From contig CAUEMA010000004.1 of NCBI GenBank assembly GCA_959018755.1, positions 1-64,000 on the forward strand: DNA of 64,000 nt, in the 5' to 3' direction. The DNA is from an uncultured Collinsella sp. Its GTDB lineage: Bacteria > Actinomycetota > Coriobacteriia > Coriobacteriales > Coriobacteriaceae. The translations under genes were made by a program, and so were the position numbers. This document shows positions 62,348 through 64,000 of this stretch, in pieces; position 1 is the first letter of the stretch; each line of letters begins with the position of its first letter. The notes beneath the pieces were generated by a model. That model was not told the DNA's origin, searched no databases, and worked only from the letters and a program-made list of their open reading frames with translations.

Positions 62348-62475
62348 GCTGTGGGCGGCTATCATTCGACAAGCGGTAGCGCGATGATGCGATGTTCGAT
62401 AAAAATGCGACTGGGACGATATATGTTGACGGGTATACTTGTCCCGTTTTAAAACGCAGGAACGGAGATGGTCGC

Positions 62476-63345
62476 ATGGCACAGCCAAATATGACGCGCA
62501 CGGTGGGGCTGGCGCTCGAGGGGGGCGGCTACCGCGGTATGTATACGGCGGGCGTGCTCGACGTTTGGATGGAGCACGGTTTGACCTGCGACCATATGGT
62601 GGGCGTCTCGGCGGGCGCGGCGTTTGGCTACAACTTTAAATCGCGCCAGATCGGCCGCGCCATTCGCTACAACAAGGCCTATTGCGCCGACAAGCGCTAT
62701 GCGAGCGTGACCAGCTGGCTGCGAACCGGCGATATGTTCAATGCCGACTTTGCTTATCACGAGGTGCCTATCGAGCGCGATCCCATCGACCTGGAGACAT
62801 ATCGTGCCTGCCCCATGCGGTTTACGTGCGTGTGTACCGATATCGAGACGGGCAAGGCCGTCTACCACGACCTGCCCTATGGCGACGAGAGGGATATCGA
62901 GTGGATCCGGGCATCGTCGGCGATTCCTGTGGCGACGCGCCCTGTTGCCATTGAGGGCCGTAAGTACCTGGATGGCGGCGTGGCTGATTCCATTCCCAGC
63001 GCTTGGTTGTTTGCGCAGGGGTATGACCGCAATATCGTGGTGCTCACACAGCCGGCGGGCTTTGTGAAGCAGCCCAACAGTGTGATGCCCATGCTGCGGC
63101 GCGTGTTCCGTCACTACCCGGAGTTTGTCGCAGCGCTTGAGCATCGGCATGAGGTCTACAATGCCACGCTCGATGACCTGGCGCGTCGCGAGGCTGCCGG
63201 CGAAATCTATGTGGTGCGGCCGAGCGAATCGGTGAAGGTGCCGTCGCTGTGCCGCGAACCGGATGAGCTCGAGCGCATCTACCAGGTCGGCCGCCACGAT
63301 GCGGAGGCGACTTTGCCGGCGTTGGAAGCGTATCTGGCGGGGTAG
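62476..63345 (+). CDS. patatin-like phospholipase family protein
   Basis: The 289-residue hydrolase has the oxyanion loop LALEGGGYRGMYTAGVLDVW (near 12-31), the nucleophile elbow GVSAGAAFG (serine near 45) and the catalytic aspartate in LDGGVADSIP (near 170). This is the patatin/RssA-like Ser-Asp dyad. It likely cleaves acyl esters of phospholipids in the cytoplasm. CGGAGATGG precedes ATG at 62476; the upstream in-frame ATG at 62392 has no site. Length is normal. Confidence 0.9.
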   Translation: MAQPNMTRTVGLALEGGGYRGMYTAGVLDVWMEHGLTCDHMVGVSAGAAFGYNFKSRQIGRAIRYNKAYCADKRYASVTSWLRTGDMFNADFAYHEVPIERDPIDLETYRACPMRFTCVCTDIETGKAVYHDLPYGDERDIEWIRASSAIPVATRPVAIEGRKYLDGGVADSIPSAWLFAQGYDRNIVVLTQPAGFVKQPNSVMPMLRRVFRHYPEFVAALEHRHEVYNATLDDLARREAAGEIYVVRPSESVKVPSLCREPDELERIYQVGRHDAEATLPALEAYLAG

Positions 63346-63367
63346 GGCAAACTGCCGTGGACTCGGC

Positions 63368-63413
63368 GGAAAGCGCATCCCGGAATGGAGGTCCAAACTG
63401 GGATGCGCTTTCC
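63368..63413. terminator. 14-bp hairpin between convergent patatin and thiE genes
   Basis: GGAAAGCGCATCCC (63368-63381) and GGGATGCGCTTTCC (63400-63413) are perfect complements with an 18-base loop. It probably terminates both convergent transcripts. Confidence 0.7.
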
Positions 63414-63457
63414 ATTGCTGAAGATATGAGGCTGCGGATCAGCTGCTCGGCTTATGT

Positions 63458-64000
63458 CTATGCCTGCTGCCAGGTGTCGACAAGCTCCTTGGCCGCGGCG
63501 TAGGGGTCGTCGGCACTGCAGACGGCGCTCACCACAAAGAAGCCGTCGACGCCGGTGGCCTTAAGCTGTGGCAGGTCGGCCGTCTTGACGCCGCCGCCCA
63601 CCACGATGGGCACGGGGCTTGCCGCGTGGAGTGCGGCCAGATCCTCAAAACTTTTGGTGATGATGGAGCCATCGGCTGCGCGTCCGCAGTCGCGCTTGGT
63701 CTCGGTTTCGTGGAGCGGGCCGATGCCCAGGTAGTCGACCAGGCTCATGTCGGCGGTCTTGACGTACTCGAGCATCTCCTCGCAGCGGGCCGAAAGGCCC
63801 ACGATGGCATCGGGGCCCAAAAGTTTGCGGCAGACCTCGACGGGAATATCGCTCTGGCCGACGTGCACGCCGTCGACAGCAATGCCCTGCTCACGCGCGG
63901 CGAGTACGCAGTCCAGGCGGTCGTCGATCAGCAGGGCGACCTGACCGGTCTTGCCGGCCTGTGCGATTGCCTGCGCGGCGTCGCCGGTCAGTGCGATGAT
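63458..64000 (-). CDS. thiE: thiamine-phosphate synthase (3' part; start outside window)
   Basis: The open frame runs to the window edge and shows the ThiE TIM barrel: LLIDDRLDCVLAA, DGVHVGQSDIPVEVCRKLLG, VGLSARCEEML, VDYLGIGPLHETETKRDCGR, PIVVGGGVKTADLPQLKATG and DGFFVVSAVCSADDPYAAAK. It joins the pyrimidine and thiazole moieties into thiamine phosphate. TETKRD stands in place of the usual TxTKxD and keeps the lysine. About 180 residues are visible; only the N-terminus is missing. Confidence 0.92.
   Translation of the reverse strand: MIALTGDAAQAIAQAGKTGQVALLIDDRLDCVLAAREQGIAVDGVHVGQSDIPVEVCRKLLGPDAIVGLSARCEEMLEYVKTADMSLVDYLGIGPLHETETKRDCGRAADGSIITKSFEDLAALHAASPVPIVVGGGVKTADLPQLKATGVDGFFVVSAVCSADDPYAAAKELVDTWQQA

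Overview
The window is about 60 percent GC chromosomal DNA from what looks like a gut member of the Coriobacteriia, most likely Collinsella. That is an inference from base composition, strong AAGGAGG-type ribosome binding sites, frequent GTG and TTG starts, a ParE/ParC pair of the anaerobe type, a LAxTG-type wall-anchored Tat protein, a CD1871A/4Fe-4S/TlpA redox cluster and several short palindromic repeat families. No rRNA, tRNA, CRISPR array, complete insertion sequence or prophage was seen.

Layout. Bases 1-3600 are a scarred accessory segment: a truncated TetR gene abuts the 3' end of a type I restriction hsdS gene, followed by a lower-GC DUF4143 ATPase, a small flavodoxin-like reductase and an AAA ATPase that has lost its P-loop. 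From 3730 to 8013 lie parC and parE (minus strand), then an XRE regulator with a four-helix membrane protein behind a near-consensus promoter set in an operator-like dyad. 9317-16233 holds a frameshifted zinc-ribbon/DUF6273 protein, a giant Tat-exported wall protein and a LuxR-type regulator. 16301-20256 holds a two-component system divergent from a compact redox operon (48-residue CxxC membrane peptide, polyferredoxin membrane protein, TlpA lipoprotein). 20510-29793 has a MacB-like ABC exporter, Dus, glutaredoxin, an XRE-TipAS regulator, TrmO and a MalY-type lyase. 29889-37586 has a PPOX-fold protein, a hybrid sensor kinase split by an in-frame stop, an ion channel, a LOG protein, a ClC channel, an EFR1-type protein and a DMT permease. 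38035-40015 is a GntR/ABC operon. 40407-50476 has prfC, a queuosine-precursor transporter with a pseudoknot-like leader, an SDR, ung, DMT, LysR and MATE genes and two rRNA methyltransferases. 50525-64000 has a TetM-like GTPase, an AAA ATPase with an upstream 10-bp repeat array, a UvrA2-like protein, trmL, a CobW GTPase, an ArsC-like protein, a diguanylate cyclase, an EAL remnant, a patatin and the 3' part of thiE.

The parts most worth attention lie between the genes or in broken genes. Family A is an element of about 182 bp with long terminal inverted repeats, present twice in opposite orientation, whose outer arms differ between copies yet stay self-complementary. Family B (ACTAGTCAT/GGGGACGTTCTT) has three copies and family C (TGTGACAAAGG) has three. 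Between gntR and prfC there are four alternating copies of an ATCTGTAACA motif that can form mutually exclusive hairpins. Two paralogous AAA ATPase loci each carry three tandem repeats at their 5' ends. Two genes look recently or reversibly inactivated: a G7 tract in the zinc-ribbon gene and a TAA codon in the hybrid kinase. The best candidate for a little-described system is the redox operon at 18214-20256.
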